A stretch of DNA of 64,000 nucleotides from Acorus gramineus (lineage: Eukaryota; Streptophyta; Magnoliopsida; Acorales; Acoraceae), in assembly GCA_030737835.1 (NCBI GenBank), contig CM060849.1:1-64000 (forward strand). The letters run 5' to 3'. The first letter of the stretch is position 1, and the number at the start of each line of letters is the position of its first letter. This document shows positions 22,671 to 33,435 of this stretch, piece after piece. The notes beneath the pieces are model-generated. The model saw only the letters and a program-made list of their open reading frames with translations, did not search any database and was not told the origin of the DNA. A program made the position numbers and the translations under genes.

Positions 22671-25577
22671 GTTTTATGTATTTTATAAGGAATGTACAAT
22701 TAAAAAAAGGAAAAATTATTATTTTTAGGTTTTTGCTATGTGGTTTAGATGCCCAAGAGGTATCAAAGACAAGAAAAAAATGATTTACATAGCCCTTGAG
22801 GTTCCCCAAGATAACCATAGGTTCAGGAGCTCCAGAGTTTGGCTTGCTACCTATTTTGGATTATTGGATGTGCTAGTAAAGATTCTTTTGTTACTTCAAT
22901 ATCAAGACAAATTTCAAGTCCTTGTGTTCTTTTTAGGTATGAATATGTTTTCATTACCGTATGTCCTTCTTGTTAGACAAGTGGAATCGCAGTTCAACCC
23001 ACATGCTAGAAACAATGGACCTTGGGTTGCTAAAACATTGGTCATTTGTGATTTCTGCATCGCAGACAGTGGGAATGCCCCTTCGCTTCAGGTATTCTTG
23101 CATGAGAATTCATTGTGGGAGTTTATTTCGTGGGTAGTCAAGGAGCATTCTTCAGATGGCGTTAAAAGTTTCTAGTGGAGGTGAGGTTTAAGGTGGGAAA
23201 TGCAGTGAAAATTCGATTCTAGGCAGATAATCGGCTCCAGGATAGTAGTAGCTTGACGGCTCTCTTTTCGACTCATTTCACATTGCTGTTGGACAAGGAT
23301 GATTTGTGATACCTTTGAGGTGGTGATGATGGTGTGGTTAGGTGCTCAGGTTTGGGATGAAACAGGGAGGGAGACAAAAATTAAGAAGAGCAGAAGCACT
23401 TACTGAGTTACTTCATTTCACCTCCTTTCTTACACATGACTACTATATTCCTTAAAGTTAATCATGACCCTTAGACTTCCCCTACAATAAAAACAACTAT
23501 GATGTTTAGACTCCCCATACATTACACAACATAATTCATGATTCCCTGAAATTAAAATAAATTTTTTAAATTTGGACTACACCCAATTTAAATAAAAAAT
23601 CACAATAATAACAAAATAACAAACAAAAAAATTGATGTTGCACGTCATTTTCTATATTTCATCAAAAAAAAAAAAAATTGTACGTGATTTATGATTTGCA
23701 TATAAGCTCTTTGTTGGTGATGGTTTAGAAAATCCTGCTTGACCTGGAGGAGGATATGAATGTGCTGGGAGGCAAGGGATAAACTGGGCTTCTTGTTAAG
23801 TCATACTCTGTGCCAAACAAAGACCCTGAGAAAAACCTCCCTTTATAGGCAGATTTGGGCATGTGCGCACGCGTCTGTGGGTGATGGAAGAGAAAACTGG
23901 GGATCTTCCGATTTCTGTTTTTGCTGGACGATATGGGATTGCCTCAAGGATAAGGCTAAATTTGGATGAGCATATTGATATAGCCATAGATTGAACTGAC
24001 TAGTGTGGGTGAGGAATGAAACTCCCTGTGGTGTGTGATGGGAGATTTCAAATTCATCATTATATGAAGAATTTTTTTTATAGTGGTTTCACTTCAGCTA
24101 TAAGGAATTTTTCTTTGGTTGAAATCCCACCAAGTAATAATCCATTCACATGGAGTAGTATGAGGGAATCTCCCAAACCTCTCATGCATATGGCTCCCCA
24201 ATTCAGAACGAGATCTGAGTATTTACAACTCCTCATCTGAATATTGCAATGATGTGAAAATTAAAACTTACAGTCATGATTCACAGCGTCATGTGAACAT
24301 CCTCATCAAATTAGATCTGGAACCTCTAGTGTCTTGAGTGTTATTATTGTGAACTGTTGAAACTTTAATACTTTATAGCACAACTTTCTAAATTATGCTC
24401 ATCTGAACCAGCATTGTCCTAAGTGTCTGAGGATATGAATTTAGGAGACTTTGACAATCATTTTTTAAATCAAAATTTTAATTTCTTTATGAAAATGGTA
24501 GTGAATTCATTTTTAGTCAACAAATCAGATTTACATTAGAAACTGAAAACACATCGTGTTATTGCATTAAATATGCTAATTCCTTTGTTGCTTTATTATT
24601 CAAGCTACACTTGTGAAGGATTTTTACACCTGAGAGAGAACATTGAGGTAGAGCTACTACTGTGTGACGTGGTTGTGGATGTTCATTGGCAGGTTGAGTA
24701 GATGGTGATAGAGAAGAGGACAGATATGGAGAAGGTAACAACTTTTTTGTGTATTGGTGTATATCAATGCTTAATGGCATGGTAGGGTGAGTGTATTCGG
24801 GATCTGCTCAAATTGCTGGGAATGCTGCCTCATCTTTTTTGATAAATCATTTTGGCTATACATATGGCTTAGTTGAACTATTTTAAATTTAGTTGTTGGT
24901 ATGACTGTTTTTAATTAGTGGAGGCATATATTATAGGTTGGTTTAACTGGTTGTGAATAGTGTTGGATTGCCTTATAAATCATATTTTGGTCATGTTGCA
25001 GCTTAAATTTATATATTAGAGATTTTAACTTATAGATCATATTTTAGTAATGTTTATTGTAACTGTTTAAAAGAGAAAATAACTAGCCGTGGATGTTTTT
25101 GTTTGTTAGAATAAGGTGTAATATAACTTTTTGTTATATAATTGTTAAAAATAACCCTTTAAGGTGTAAAAATGAAAAACAGATTTATGTTTGATAAAAT
25201 AAGTTAGTTTTACTTATAAAATCAATTTTAAAATATTTTTAAAAAATTAACATAAATAAATAAAAGTTCAAATTCACTATAATATTTTTCAAATATTACA
25301 AATGGAATTATAAAATAAAATATAAGTTATGTCATATAAAAGATTGAGGAGATGAAAGGAGGTTTGCCGATTTTTGTTGTAAAGTAAAAACTGGATATGT
25401 TATTAATAAAAAATATTAAGGGCTTTAGTGTTCAAAATAAAATAAAATATTTTAGGGCTATAATCTTAAAATCATTTTTTGCCCAGCTAATAGATTTTGA
25501 TTTTTTAAAACTGTTTTTAGTTTAAATAAGTTTTAATAGATTTAAACAAACATTTCTCATGTACTTTATGAGATACA
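22671..25577. other. AT-rich DNA with unassigned ORFs
   Basis: No gene is firmly supported. The plus ORF at 22738-23175 (145 codons) is described separately. At 24060-24200 a translation reads RNFSLVEIPPSNNPFTWSSM, reminiscent of the LINE endonuclease block (..FTWSNMR..), so a small LINE fragment is possible. ORFs at 23760-23969 and elsewhere show nothing recognisable. Confidence 0.35.
22738..23175 (+). CDS. Unassigned 145-codon ORF
   Basis: The ORF encodes a peptide with a hydrophobic central part (FGLLDVLVKILLLL, VLVFFLGMNMFSLPYVLLV), then two cysteines (ICDFC) and FLHENSLWEFISWVV. No family recognised. Codon use is not GC-rich like the two intact intronless genes here, and no clear promoter or homologous partner lies nearby. 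It could be a fragment of a host gene, part of an old transposon or chance. Low confidence that it is expressed. Confidence 0.2.
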   Translation: MWFRCPRGIKDKKKMIYIALEVPQDNHRFRSSRVWLATYFGLLDVLVKILLLLQYQDKFQVLVFFLGMNMFSLPYVLLVRQVESQFNPHARNNGPWVAKTLVICDFCIADSGNAPSLQVFLHENSLWEFISWVVKEHSSDGVKSF

Positions 25578-26351
25578 TAAAATTTTGAAAAAAAATTGAT
25601 ATAACTATCTAGAAAGTTAATTAAATTGGTTTTAGTCCCTGTAAAATTGAAAAATCGTCACACGTGTTTATGTTATTAGATAAATATCATTTTAGTCCCT
25701 ACCGTTATCTCCAACTGACCAGGTACATGATTAACTTTAACTATATATTAAAAGTTATCAAAGTACCCTCACCTTTTATTTTTAAAAATCGATACAACTC
25801 CCTAGAATATTATGAAAGTCGAAAAATATCCCTATAAAATTGGTAATTCCCTCAAATCCCTATCTTATTAGATAATATTATTTTAGTCCCTATCATAACC
25901 GAAATTAACCAGATCGGTGATTGACTTTAACCATACATGATAAATTAATGTTATACTCTTTTAAATTTTGTTTGATAAATTACTGTAATACATTAACCAC
26001 ATTTGTGGTTAACTTTAAAAGGATTTACTGATTTTACAAGGACCTTTTCCATTTTCATGACTTTTCAGGGAGTTGTATCGATTTTCCCTTTTTTCCATTA
26101 GTGATTATAGGATAGTAAAAAAATATTTAGAAAAAGACAAGGGCATTTTTGTCATAAAAAAGAGTAAATCAGATTTTTCAAATTTCGTAGGAATTTATTT
26201 GAATGTATTTATTGAAGTAATTTAATTCAGGGACTAAATCCATTAACCATACATAATTTTTGGAGATCTGTGATGATTTTTTAATTTTACAAGACTAAAA
26301 TCGATTTAGCTAACTTTCCATAGAGTTATATTGATTTTTTGCTTAAATTTT
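25578..26351. mobile_element. MITE with ~75-bp inverted repeats
   Basis: Left end: AAAATTTTGAAAAAAAATTG, ATATAACTATCTAGAAAGTT, TTTTAGTCC. The reverse complement of the right end aligns closely: AAAATTTAAGCAAAAAATC, AATATAACTCTATGGAAAGTT, TTTTAGTC. Inside are further degenerate repeats of TTTTAGTCCCTAnC and ATTAACCAGATnGGTGATTGACTTT. Non-coding. It abuts a LINE RNase H fragment on its right. Confidence 0.68.
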
Positions 26352-26399
26352 GAGAGGAGCTTATTCGTATTCCTAAGTATATGTCCACCAATTATATTA

Positions 26400-26880
26400 T
26401 CTCTTAATTGGCATTCATTCGATAGTAGAAATTGCAGTCAGATCCCTAACATTGTTTTTTCGCCCCTTGGAGCGGAAACTGAGGCTATTCGTTTAGTCCT
26501 AAGATTTGCTCGATCATTGGGTTTACAGCGGATACATGTGGGCTCGGACGCGGAGGTGATTATTCATCTATTACAAGGGACATGTTTTTTACCACCCCAG
26601 CTTCAAGAGATTATTGTAGAGGATATTCGGAAACAGGACCTTATTATCTTTTCTAAAGTTAAAGTAGGTCTGCGGTGGTTGCTCCAGAACAACTAGCTAA
26701 ACTGGCGATGAGAACTCAACTGTTTGCGGTAACTCAAGGATTATCAAATCCGTAGACATATAGTTTCTTCAAAGTCCTCTGTCTAATGTACACTGATTGT
26801 ATATATATTTTGTAATCTTTTGATATACATAATATAATCAATTAAGGATATCTCTTTTTTTGTTGTTTTTGATAGAAAAT
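26400..26880 (+). mobile_element. LINE C-terminal RNase H (RVT_3) fragment
   Basis: The plus ORF 26331-26696 contains ETEAIRLVLRFARSLGLQRI, HVGSDAEVIIHLLQG and LQEIIVEDIR, typical of the reverse-transcriptase-like RNase H domain at the end of plant LINE ORF2. The rest of the element is missing. Confidence 0.7.
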
Positions 26881-27429
26881 TTGCTCATATTTACCTCTTG
26901 GTTCTTCATTGTTTAGATTATTTCAGTTGGCTTTTGTGATACTGCTTTGCATAATAGCTTTCATTATTGTTATTCATTATGCAAGGGTTTTATTGATAAT
27001 AAAAATGAACAAGTGCAATTTTATTTTATTTTTTGGTAGATTGAGGTTGGGATTCATCCTGAACATAAATCATCCCAGAACCCAATTTAGTTTGGATTTT
27101 GGTTGAGAGATTTTAATTATTAGGGTACAACCTGAGCTTGAAGGGTAAATGATAATGTTCAATCCATATTTGAGCAGTTCAATCTGTAAAATAAAATCCA
27201 AATCGTTCAATTTATCTTAAAATCTGTTACATTTTTATAGTTTTATTTTTTTCATCTTCTCTCCAACTTTTCTTTTCTTTTCCCCTTTTCTTGGCCAAAG
27301 AAGAACCAAACATTAGTATGAAAACCCAATGTTGGCAATGAGGAGCTCTGGGTGGCCTCTCAGTCTTTTGTTTTCATCTCTATTATCTTATCGGATGAAC
27401 TTGATTGGTTTGACCTCATCTTGAAGGGA
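26881..27429. other. AT-rich spacer between LINE pieces
   Basis: No supported gene. The plus ORF 26909-27106 encodes a hydrophobic stretch without recognisable motifs. Confidence 0.35.
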
Positions 27430-29955
27430 TAGGTTGGGTTTGGACTAACATTCAAGAAGTTGTGCGCGAAGATCTACCTACATTTCTGGCCTATGCTCAA
27501 AGATGATTTAACTCGAGCACTCAATAATTTTTATAGTAGTGCTCGGTCGCCATTGTCATGGGGATCTACAAACATTGTTTTGATTCCCAAAGTCAAATGT
27601 CCGATGACGATAAAGGATTACCGTCCTATAAGTCTATGTGATACCAAGTATAAAATTTTGTCGAAGTTACTTGTTGGCTAGTTGAAGAAGGTATTACCGA
27701 ATTTAATTGGAGAAGAACAAGGGGCTTTTGTTTCTCATAGACCAATCCATGGGCATTTGTTACTCATACAGGATTATGCACTCGATGCAAATCAGGAAAG
27801 GCTGGAATGCGCTGATGACCTTGAAGATCGATTTGGCAAGCGCATATAATTATGTGGAGTGAGATGCTCTTATCCAAATTCTTCATCTTTTTGGTTTCCT
27901 TGAGAGGTGGTGTCAATGGATATATGCTTGCATCTCACAGGTTCGAATGGCAATCCTTATAAATGGGGCTCCTACTTCTTGGATCAAACTGGGACGATGT
28001 CTTCGTCAGGGAGACCCATTGTCCCTGTACTTATTTACTTTAGAGGCAGAGGTGTTGTCCTCATTGTTGAGAAGGGCTTGTAAAACGGGCAACATTATAG
28101 GTTTTCAAGCAGATTATAGATTAAATGGTCAGCTTATTCCACCGGCTCTTACACATTTGATGTATCCGGATGATTTTATGATAGTGTTGTGTGGTTTCAG
28201 CTAGTCAAATTCCTAAGCCAAAAGAGATTTACCTGCTGTTTTGATTTAGAAAAGAATAAGGAAACTACATGTATCCCCAAATGTTCAAGTGTTTTTTTTT
28301 TTTGCTTGGTATGTTCAAATGTTTGTATGGCAGTTGCTGAGGGACAGACTTCCCAGTAGGGTCTTACTGGATTCTTTTGGCCTGCATCTGGATATATTAT
28401 GCCCGTTATGTTGTAGGCAGTGGAAACACCAGTCCACCTGTTTACTCGATGTCATTTCGCTGTAGAATTTTGGAGGAAAATTTCAGTTCGAATGCTTCCT
28501 CCTCAATCTATTTGGACAGCTGAAAGTTGGGTGGATGTTTTCACATGTTCAAACTAGTTTTTTGCACTTAGTTTTTGGAATATTTGGTTCGTGCATAACA
28601 AGATTGTTTCTAATGATCATCAACCAGGTCCTAATCACATGATAGCCCGCATTCAAGTACAATTTGCAGAATGTACAGGGGCACAGCAAGATCAGGGGAG
28701 ATTGAAGGAGGGCTCCAGCACCCAGAATTAAGTGACTTCTTCTGAATTACACTCATTTGATAGTTTTAAGTGATGATTGGTGTTTTATCATCACAGATAA
28801 GCCTGTCAATCAAACGGATACGGATCGGATAGACATATATCCGTATCCGAACTAGATATCCAACAAAAATATCTCTACCCGATATCCGACGGATATTGAA
28901 AGTAAATATCCGTATCCGATCCAAAAATTCGAATTCGGATACAGATAATTATCCGAAATATCCAAAAATTCAAAATAAATTTGGAATGACTAAAATATCC
29001 AAAGATCCAATATCCAAAAATAAAAATCATATATCTAATATTTGAAATATGTAAAAAATATAATAATTACCTAGTATAAAACATAAAATTATAAGTATAT
29101 ACATACAACATTACATACTTTAAGTAAAAATAAAAAACTCATACTAATTCTAAAAGTATAAATATATAATTAAATAAATAATAATATAATATTATTTTCG
29201 GATACGGATATTTTTCAGATCGGATATGGGCATATCCGTATCTAATCCAAAAAAATTTCGGATACAGATAATTTTTTTGGATACGGATATGGATTTTTCG
29301 GATATCGGATATTTTCTTGATTTTTGGATACGGATCGGATACGGATATTTTTTTGGATTATTGACAGACTTAATCGTAGATGCAAGTGTTCAGATGGGTC
29401 CCGTGAGGCTGGAGCAGGTTCTGTGATGCTACAATTTAATTAGATGCAAATTCTTGGTGCAAGTTTTCATTACCATCCTTGTTGGGATTCACCAGCTTCT
29501 ATGGAACTGGAGGCGGCCATTTATCAAGGCATTAAACATGCTATGCTGTGGGGATTTACAAGGCTATATATTTGCTCGAATGTTATCGATCTATTGAATA
29601 GTAGGGTGCCTAGACATACTCATTTGCAGGATTGCGTGGAACAAATTCGAAAAATGGAATCCACAGTCGACCACTCAGATTTGTAAAATAATCGCGCGAG
29701 GCGGGTACAAGATCCTGAAGTTTTGGCTCGTTTTGCCCGATCGAGTAAATCGAATGGGATTAGTGGATTACTAGGTATCTTTTGGACTCTACTGTTAAAT
29801 GTATTATGATTTATGAGTCCTTATGTACATATTTTGGATCTGATATTATGTTTTGTACAGGAGAATAATACCTCCAGTTCTGTATTTTGAAATGTTTTTT
29901 CTTTTAAGTAATACAGATGCCTTCTATAGGCATTTCATCAAAAAAAAAAAAAAAA
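27430..29955 (+). mobile_element. LINE (L1-type) 3' half, interrupted by a hAT-like MITE
   Basis: A degraded ORF2 starts inside the reverse transcriptase: HFWPMLKDDLTRALNNFYSS, NIVLIPKVKCPMTIKDYRPI and SLCDTKYKILSKLL (27460-27681). Next come RQGDPLSLYLFTLEAEVLSS and LTHLMYPDDFMIVL (27947-28204), where the usual catalytic YADD reads YPDD. A zf-RVT remnant (CPLCCRQWKHQSTC) is near 28390-28430. An RVT_3 RNase H domain resumes after the MITE at 28799-29373 (MELEAAIYQGIKHAMLWGF). Frames are broken at several points. An A-tail at 29939-29955 ends the element and is where the MULE inserted. Confidence 0.85.
28799..29373. mobile_element. hAT-like MITE inside the LINE
   Basis: Ends AAGCCTGTCAAT and (reverse complement of right) TTAAGTCTGTCAAT are inverted. 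They are flanked by 8-bp near-repeats TCACAGAT (28791-28798) and TCGTAGAT (29374-29381). The interior is rich in forward and inverted GGATACGGAT/ATCCGTATCC units at both ends and AT-rich in the middle. Reading across the site restores LINE coding (ITD then ASVQMGPVR), supporting a true insertion. An 8-bp duplication and CTGTCAAT ends fit non-autonomous hAT elements. Confidence 0.8.
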
Positions 29956-30043
29956 GGTAATTAGCACTTTTAACCCCAAGAAAATAAATATTTACAAAAA
30001 TAGCACTGTCTCTCGAATATTTGCAAAAACTACCCCATTGAAG
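29956..30043 (+). repeat. MULE left terminal inverted repeat
   Basis: About 88 bases aligning with the reverse complement of 36079-36166, including TTAGCACTTTTAACC, AAGAAAAT, AATATTT and CAAAAATAGC blocks. Confidence 0.9.
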
Positions 30044-30049
30044 TTTACA

Positions 30050-30149
30050 CTGGAGATAATCTGTCTCCAGTATTACCCTGACAACATCAAAAAACAACAA
30101 ATAACCTGTTATGCACAGAAGAGAGACAGCATATATATATGTCGTCTCC
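30050..30149. promoter_or_regulatory. Left palindromic modules of the MULE
   Basis: Module L1 (30050-30070) is an inverted repeat, CTGGAGA with a 7-base centre and TCTCCAG. Module L2 (30123-30149) reads GAGACAGCATATATAT and then GTCGTCTCC. A weaker third unit (GCAGCATATATAAGCCCC) follows at 30156. They share the GAGAC...GTCTCC frame of the right-end modules. A role as transposase-binding or promoter elements is inferred, not shown. Confidence 0.7.
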
Positions 30150-30722
30150 AAGTCGCAGCATATATAAGCCCCGTCCCCGCTGTCAAGCTCTAAATTCACC
30201 TCCCTATTGTCCCTCTTTCACCCACCCACTCGCTGCCAACCCTGAAAAATCATCAAAAACAACTCTGAATCCAAAGGTAAACATCAAAACCCTAAATGTT
30301 CTTGAATTTTATTATTTATTTATCAATTGTTTTGATTTTATTGATTAAATTTGGGTTTTTTTAATGTTGAATTTATTTATTATTGGAATATTGATTGTAT
30401 GATGTTTTGTTAAGTTAAATGTTAATTTTTTTAGGGTTTTTGGTTATTTTAAAATTTTCTATTTGTCAAAATAAACTTTTAAATCTTAAAAAAAATTTGA
30501 AAAATTTGATTGTCATATAAAAACTTTTTAAAAAATTCAATGGCCTTAGGAAAAAATTCAATGGCCTCTTAGTAAACATTTTAAAAAAATCAAAGGCTAT
30601 TTAGGAAATATACTTTGTATGTGTTGCATGAATGTTATAGTGTTTAATATGTATGTGTTGGATGGATTTTATTATTATGAATTTAGAAATATATTTACTA
30701 AGTTGAATAATTTATGGTTTAG

Positions 30723-31216
30723 ATGGTAAAGAAATCCGATGTCCCGTTAATGTACTCTTTTAACGGGAGGATTGTTCAACGTGAAGATACTTCATTTTAT
30801 GAAGGTGGTACCAGGAAAACCACCATCATAAATAAGAGGATCTCTTATGTCGATTTACTCCAAATGATGTACCATTTGACGGGAACCGATCCAAGTCGTT
30901 ACAAATTGTCCATGAGTGCTGTGCATCCCACTCACGACGGAAAGAGTTTGGGTGCCCCTCTCGAAGATGATATGGGTGTGAAAGTGATGATAATGTTGTA
31001 CCCAAAGCACGTGCATGTCATTCAATTATGGTTAGAGAAGGAAGAGATCATACAAAGAGGTCGTGGTGCGATGAATTACAATGCAGAAGATTCATATCCC
31101 TCCATTGTTCGTGATCCATACCAACCTTCATCGTCGTCGTTCGTTCCGTGTACCCAAGAAGATTTGATTGATGCAACACCAACCAATGCCCATGGGAGTG
31201 TCAATATACCACACTT
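30723..31216 (+). CDS. MULE transposase, N-terminal exon
   Basis: Reads MVKKSDVPLMYSFNGRIV, then YEGGTRKTTIINKRISYVD and LLQMMYHLTGTDPSRYKL, resembling the N-terminal domain before the DNA-binding region in plant MURA proteins. The exon ends at a donor (TT then GTAAGT at 31217). Joining to an acceptor at 31292 keeps the frame (PHL then SPFHDMGW). The start at 30723 is the first ATG of the frame, after an AT-rich leader with no other long ORF. Confidence 0.75.
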
Positions 31217-31292
31217 GTAAGTATTGTGTATTTATAGAATGTTTTTGGTGGGTGTATTCATATGTGTAAGTATAGTGTGTTCTCATTTATAG

Positions 31293-32056
31293 GTCTCCAT
31301 TTCATGACATGGGTTGGAATGATATTCGTGAGGGAATTGAAGTAAACAATGAAGAAGAAGATCAAGAAGGAGGAGAAGAAGAAGAGGAAGTGAGAAGATA
31401 CTGAAGAAGAGGATCGTGAAGATCACTGGGTTGAAGGACCTGATACTGAGGAGGACCATGATGTGAGGAGAACTGCCATCCATGAATATAGTGTTCCTCA
31501 AATGTTTCCTACACGTGAGCTTATGGAGCAGGCGGTGGCAGAAAATGTCCATCCATGCATTTATGAAATCGGATCTTCTTCGTGTAATGAACTTGAGGTT
31601 GGTCAGCTTTTCGCGAATAAGAAGTCACTCATTAATGCTGTCCGAACCTGGAGCATAAAGAAATGTGTACAGTGTCATGTGGTGAAATCAAATGCAGAAA
31701 AATACGCCGTTAAGTGCATAAATGATGAATGTAATTGGAGATTATATGCGAGGAGGGTCGGTGGTTCAGAAATGTTCAAGATTTCCACTCTGAGAGTTCC
31801 TCATACATGCTTGGATCCTCTACTCAGTTCAAATCACAGACAATTTAGTTCTGATTATATCTCACAGCTGATTATGCCAACGATTCGTCATAATTTGAGA
31901 ATCAGTCCTACTGAGATAATGGACAGGATACGTGCTGATCATCACTACACAATTTCATATTCAAAGGCACACCGTGCCAAATGGAAGGCTATGGAGAGGA
32001 TATTTGAAATTGGGAGGAGTCATATGCTGAGTTGCCTCTATATGTTGATGCCCTGA
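31293..32056 (+). CDS. MULE transposase, MuDR DNA-binding region
   Basis: After an acidic Glu-rich linker (frame break near 31393), the translation ELEVGQLFANKKSLINAVRT, the CINDECNWRLYARRV segment and ISTLRVPHTCL match the MuDR/MURA N-terminal domain (C-x-C/W ... H-x-C zinc-binding-like pattern). It continues into the helical stretch with RISPTEIMDRI and a frame break near 32008, after which WEESYAELPLYVDALRR continues in the next frame. Function: recognition of terminal repeats. Confidence 0.8.
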
Positions 32057-33435
32057 GGAGGTCTAATCCAGGAACAAATGTGATCTTCGAAGGCCCTGTC
32101 ATACAAGAGAATAACATGGGCAGACCGATCCGACAGTTTGAACGTGTTTATTGGGCATTCGGACCAGCCTTAGAGGCTTTCAAACATTGTCGTCCATTGG
32201 TTTGCATCGATGGAACACACCTGTATGGAAAATATAAAGGAAATCTCCTGATAGCCACTGCTTGCGATGCAGAAAATGGTTTGCTTCCGATAGCCTTTGC
32301 TATAGTTGAATCTGAGAACAGAAGCAGTTGGACCTTCTTCCTTTGGAACTTGTTCTTTTCTGTTGGTTGTATAAACAATGTGTGTGTCATATCTGATCGG
32401 CATTTGGGCATCATAGCAGGCATGAAAGCTATTGAGGAAGCAAGCAATGTGACATGGCACCATCGTTTCTGTATGAGACACATGATAGACAACTTAAAAA
32501 ACAATGTTAAATCAAAGGAGTTGAATGACCAGGTTTGGAGGGCTGCCACCTTGAAATGTCCAAATCAATTTGCTGACGAAATGCGAAAGATTCTTAGTGC
32601 CTCTCCGCAAGCTCGCACATGGCTTGATCAAGTCCCTCCACAAACATGGGCCCTTTGTTATGACGATGGTCGTCGTCATGGCACGATGACCACCAATAGA
32701 GCAGAAAGCATGAACTCGGTCTTGAAAGGTGTAAGAGGATTGCCAGTCACTGCCATATTACAACAGACATTCATTGGAGAGTCAGAGTATTTTTATACGA
32801 GGCGTGAGTCGGGCGAGAGCATGTCAGGTGAACATGTGCCATCTATGCAGCAGCGTTTGGAGAGAACTGCACATGATGCAAGGGCGATGCTAGTAAGAAG
32901 GCTTGATAGGTCAGAATTCAATGTCCAAGACAAGAATGCGGTTATGTACACTGTCTTCTTGTATTCTGACTATGCAGATTGTCAATGTCATGTTCCGAAG
33001 TTGTTTCACTATCCATGTGCACATGTCATAGCGGCTTGCGGGTATGCTCGTATTAGTCCTGGGAGATATGTGTCACATTGGCTTTCCTCAGAGTCATATA
33101 GACACACTTATGAACCCCGATTCCACTCCGTTGATGATAAAAGTCGTTGGCCGATTCCTACGGAAAACGATCCTATCTTCATCCCACCGAATATTAGGAG
33201 ACAAGCGGGGCGCCCTGTATCAACTCGCCGACGTATGCATATGGACTCCAGGGATCCAAGTCTGAGATATACATGTTCAATATGTCATGAGAAAGGCCAC
33301 AGAAAAAATAAATGTCCACGTAGAAATACAAATGCTGGTATAAATGTTAAATATGATTATGATATTACGATGAATGTTAAATTGTTTGAGTATATATTAA
33401 TTTGTGTTCAAATTACAGGTGATGGACATACGTGA
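32032..33435 (+). CDS. MULE transposase catalytic core, SWIM and CCHC fingers
   Basis: The ORF has 467 codons. Residues 58-62 (CIDGT) carry the first catalytic Asp (D60), ISDRHLG the second (D122) and TTNRAESMNSVLKG the catalytic Glu (E205), the DDE set of MULE transposases. The alpha-helical segment WHHRFCMRHMIDN lies between. A SWIM zinc finger follows (C317-x-C319 ... C329-x-H331) and then a CCHC knuckle CSICHEKGHRKNKC (C415, C418, H423, C428). A splice donor after NA (33338) and acceptor at 33418 are plausible, but both spliced and unspliced forms end at the TGA at 33433-33435. It would cut and insert the element. This part is intact; the upstream parts carry frame breaks. Confidence 0.92.
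   Translation: MPLYVDALRRSNPGTNVIFEGPVIQENNMGRPIRQFERVYWAFGPALEAFKHCRPLVCIDGTHLYGKYKGNLLIATACDAENGLLPIAFAIVESENRSSWTFFLWNLFFSVGCINNVCVISDRHLGIIAGMKAIEEASNVTWHHRFCMRHMIDNLKNNVKSKELNDQVWRAATLKCPNQFADEMRKILSASPQARTWLDQVPPQTWALCYDDGRRHGTMTTNRAESMNSVLKGVRGLPVTAILQQTFIGESEYFYTRRESGESMSGEHVPSMQQRLERTAHDARAMLVRRLDRSEFNVQDKNAVMYTVFLYSDYADCQCHVPKLFHYPCAHVIAACGYARISPGRYVSHWLSSESYRHTYEPRFHSVDDKSRWPIPTENDPIFIPPNIRRQAGRPVSTRRRMHMDSRDPSLRYTCSICHEKGHRKNKCPRRNTNAGINVKYDYDITMNVKLFEYILICVQITGDGHT

Noticed and set aside
29226-29426. 66-codon ORF
   Set aside because: Lies within the GGATACGGAT repeats of the hAT-like MITE.
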